Positions 63,384 to 64,000 of a stretch of 64,000 bases of DNA are shown piece by piece. The stretch spans positions 1-64,000 of the forward strand of contig DASUDX010000032.1 in the NCBI GenBank assembly GCA_036275365.1, written 5' to 3'. Made by a program: the position numbers and the translations under genes. Within the stretch, counting starts at the first letter, position 1. Each line of letters begins with the position of its first letter. The DNA is from DASUDX01 sp036275365. Lineage in GTDB: Bacteria; Pseudomonadota; Gammaproteobacteria; Nevskiales; Nevskiaceae. The notes under the pieces were generated by a model. It saw nothing but the letters and a program-made list of their open reading frames with translations, was not told where the DNA came from and ran no database searches.

Positions 63384-64000
63384 CTAGCGCGCGCGCCGCA
63401 GCAGGTCGGCGGCGTAGATGGCAAGACCCGTCCAGATCAGCCCGAAGCCCACGCCCTGAACCGTGGTGAAGGGCTCGTGGAAGATCAGCACCCCGGTCAG
63501 CAGCTGCAGGGTGGGACCGACATACTGGATCAGCCCCACCTGCGAGTAGGGGATCTGCCGGGCGCCGTAGGCGAAGAAGATCAGCGGCACCGCGGTCATC
63601 ACCCCGCCGAACACCAGCAGCGCCGTCGCCAGCACCGGCAGATGGCCGAACGAGCCCACGCCCTGGCCCTCGCACCAGATCAGATAGGCGAGGCTGGGCA
63701 GGAACAGGAACACGCTCTCCACGCCCAGCCCCGGGATCGAATCCACCCGGGCGATCTTGCGCAGCAGGCCGTAGGTGCCGAAGGAGAAGGCGAGCGTCAG
63801 GGCGATCCAGGGCAGCCGGCCAAGCTGCCAGGTCAGCCAGGCCACGCCGAGAAAGGCCAGCGCGACGGCGGTCCACTGCGCGCGGTTGAGCCGTTCCTTG
63901 AGCAGACCGACACCGAGCAGCACATTCACCAGCGGATTGATGAAGTAGCCGAGGCTGGTCTCCACCACCTGGCCGCTGTTGACGCCATAGATGTAGACCA
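63384..64000 (-). CDS. rarD: RarD-type EamA permease, C-terminal part (partial)
   Basis: Ten-helix drug/metabolite transporter; about 205 C-terminal residues are in the window. The EamA repeat has ETSLGYFINPLVNVLLG, LTLAFSFGTYGLLRK, IPYSQVGLIQYVGPTLQLL and the FGLIWTGLAIYA helix near the end. This pattern is typical of RarD. The 5-prime end lies beyond 64000. It is convergent with erpA, separated by 8 bases. Confidence 0.9.
   Translation of the reverse strand, partial: VYIYGVNSGQVVETSLGYFINPLVNVLLGVGLLKERLNRAQWTAVALAFLGVAWLTWQLGRLPWIALTLAFSFGTYGLLRKIARVDSIPGLGVESVFLFLPSLAYLIWCEGQGVGSFGHLPVLATALLVFGGVMTAVPLIFFAYGARQIPYSQVGLIQYVGPTLQLLTGVLIFHEPFTTVQGVGFGLIWTGLAIYAADLLRRAR

Overview
This is one continuous chromosomal segment of a high-GC, roughly 70 percent GC, Gram-negative bacterium. 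Two thirds-conserved gene neighbourhoods point to the Gammaproteobacteria near the Xanthomonadales/Nevskiales: the set glyS, gmhB, speE, speA, a Clp/Vfr-type regulator, a YhfA-like OsmC protein and speD, and the run argC, DUF6776-like gene, bactofilin, erpA. TonB-dependent receptors, an outer-membrane barrel, HemJ, bacterioferritin and a wax-ester synthase fit a free-living aerobe. The genus cannot be named from the sequence alone. I saw no tRNA, rRNA, transposase, phage gene or CRISPR array. Coding density is very high, with many 1-4 base start/stop overlaps and convergent gene ends that overlap.

Layout. 0-15 kb: catalase-peroxidase (cut by the window edge), an orphan glycyl-tRNA synthetase beta subunit, polyamine synthesis (speE, speA, speD), small acyl-CoA and carbohydrate enzymes, a TonB receptor with a TPR-sulfotransferase, and a Crp-family regulator. 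15-26 kb: a repeated hairpin element, the cobalamin-dependent methionine synthase, a DUF1631-like gene, a second sulfotransferase, PdeM, a TIGR01777 epimerase, an Fe-S photolyase-like protein with its DUF2256 partner, and a small outer-membrane barrel. 26-36 kb: a PAS-GGDEF diguanylate cyclase, a divergent wax-ester synthase/aldehyde dehydrogenase pair, ntrBC with a visible NtrC site and sigma-54 promoter, ppx, and two monohaem cytochromes.

36-44 kb is a minus-strand train running thiD, thiE, hemL, a DedA-PAP2-LssY fusion whose phosphatase motifs are eroded, ftsY, ftsE, ftsX. It is followed by an AT-rich intergenic island with DnaA-box-like sequences. 44-52 kb is the least ordinary part: secreted and envelope proteins (propeller-like, TPR plus NTF2-like, L,D-transpeptidase plus NTF2-like, FecR plus SPOR) around a RimK-like ATP-grasp ligase coupled to a GNAT acetyltransferase, then an unrecognised cysteine-containing secreted protein next to rppH. 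52-56 kb: a YceI lipoprotein and a Baeyer-Villiger monooxygenase/SDR/TetR module with clear operator palindromes. 56-64 kb: a Fur-type iron module (FecA-like receptor, bfd, bfr), hemJ, argC to erpA, and the end of a RarD-type transporter.

Functional links visible in the window: SpeD supplies decarboxylated SAM to SpeE while SpeA makes agmatine; MetH regenerates methionine for SAM; NtrBC appears to control its own promoter; Bfd and bacterioferritin handle stored iron while the divergent receptor imports ferric chelates; FtsE and FtsX form one complex beside the SRP receptor FtsY.
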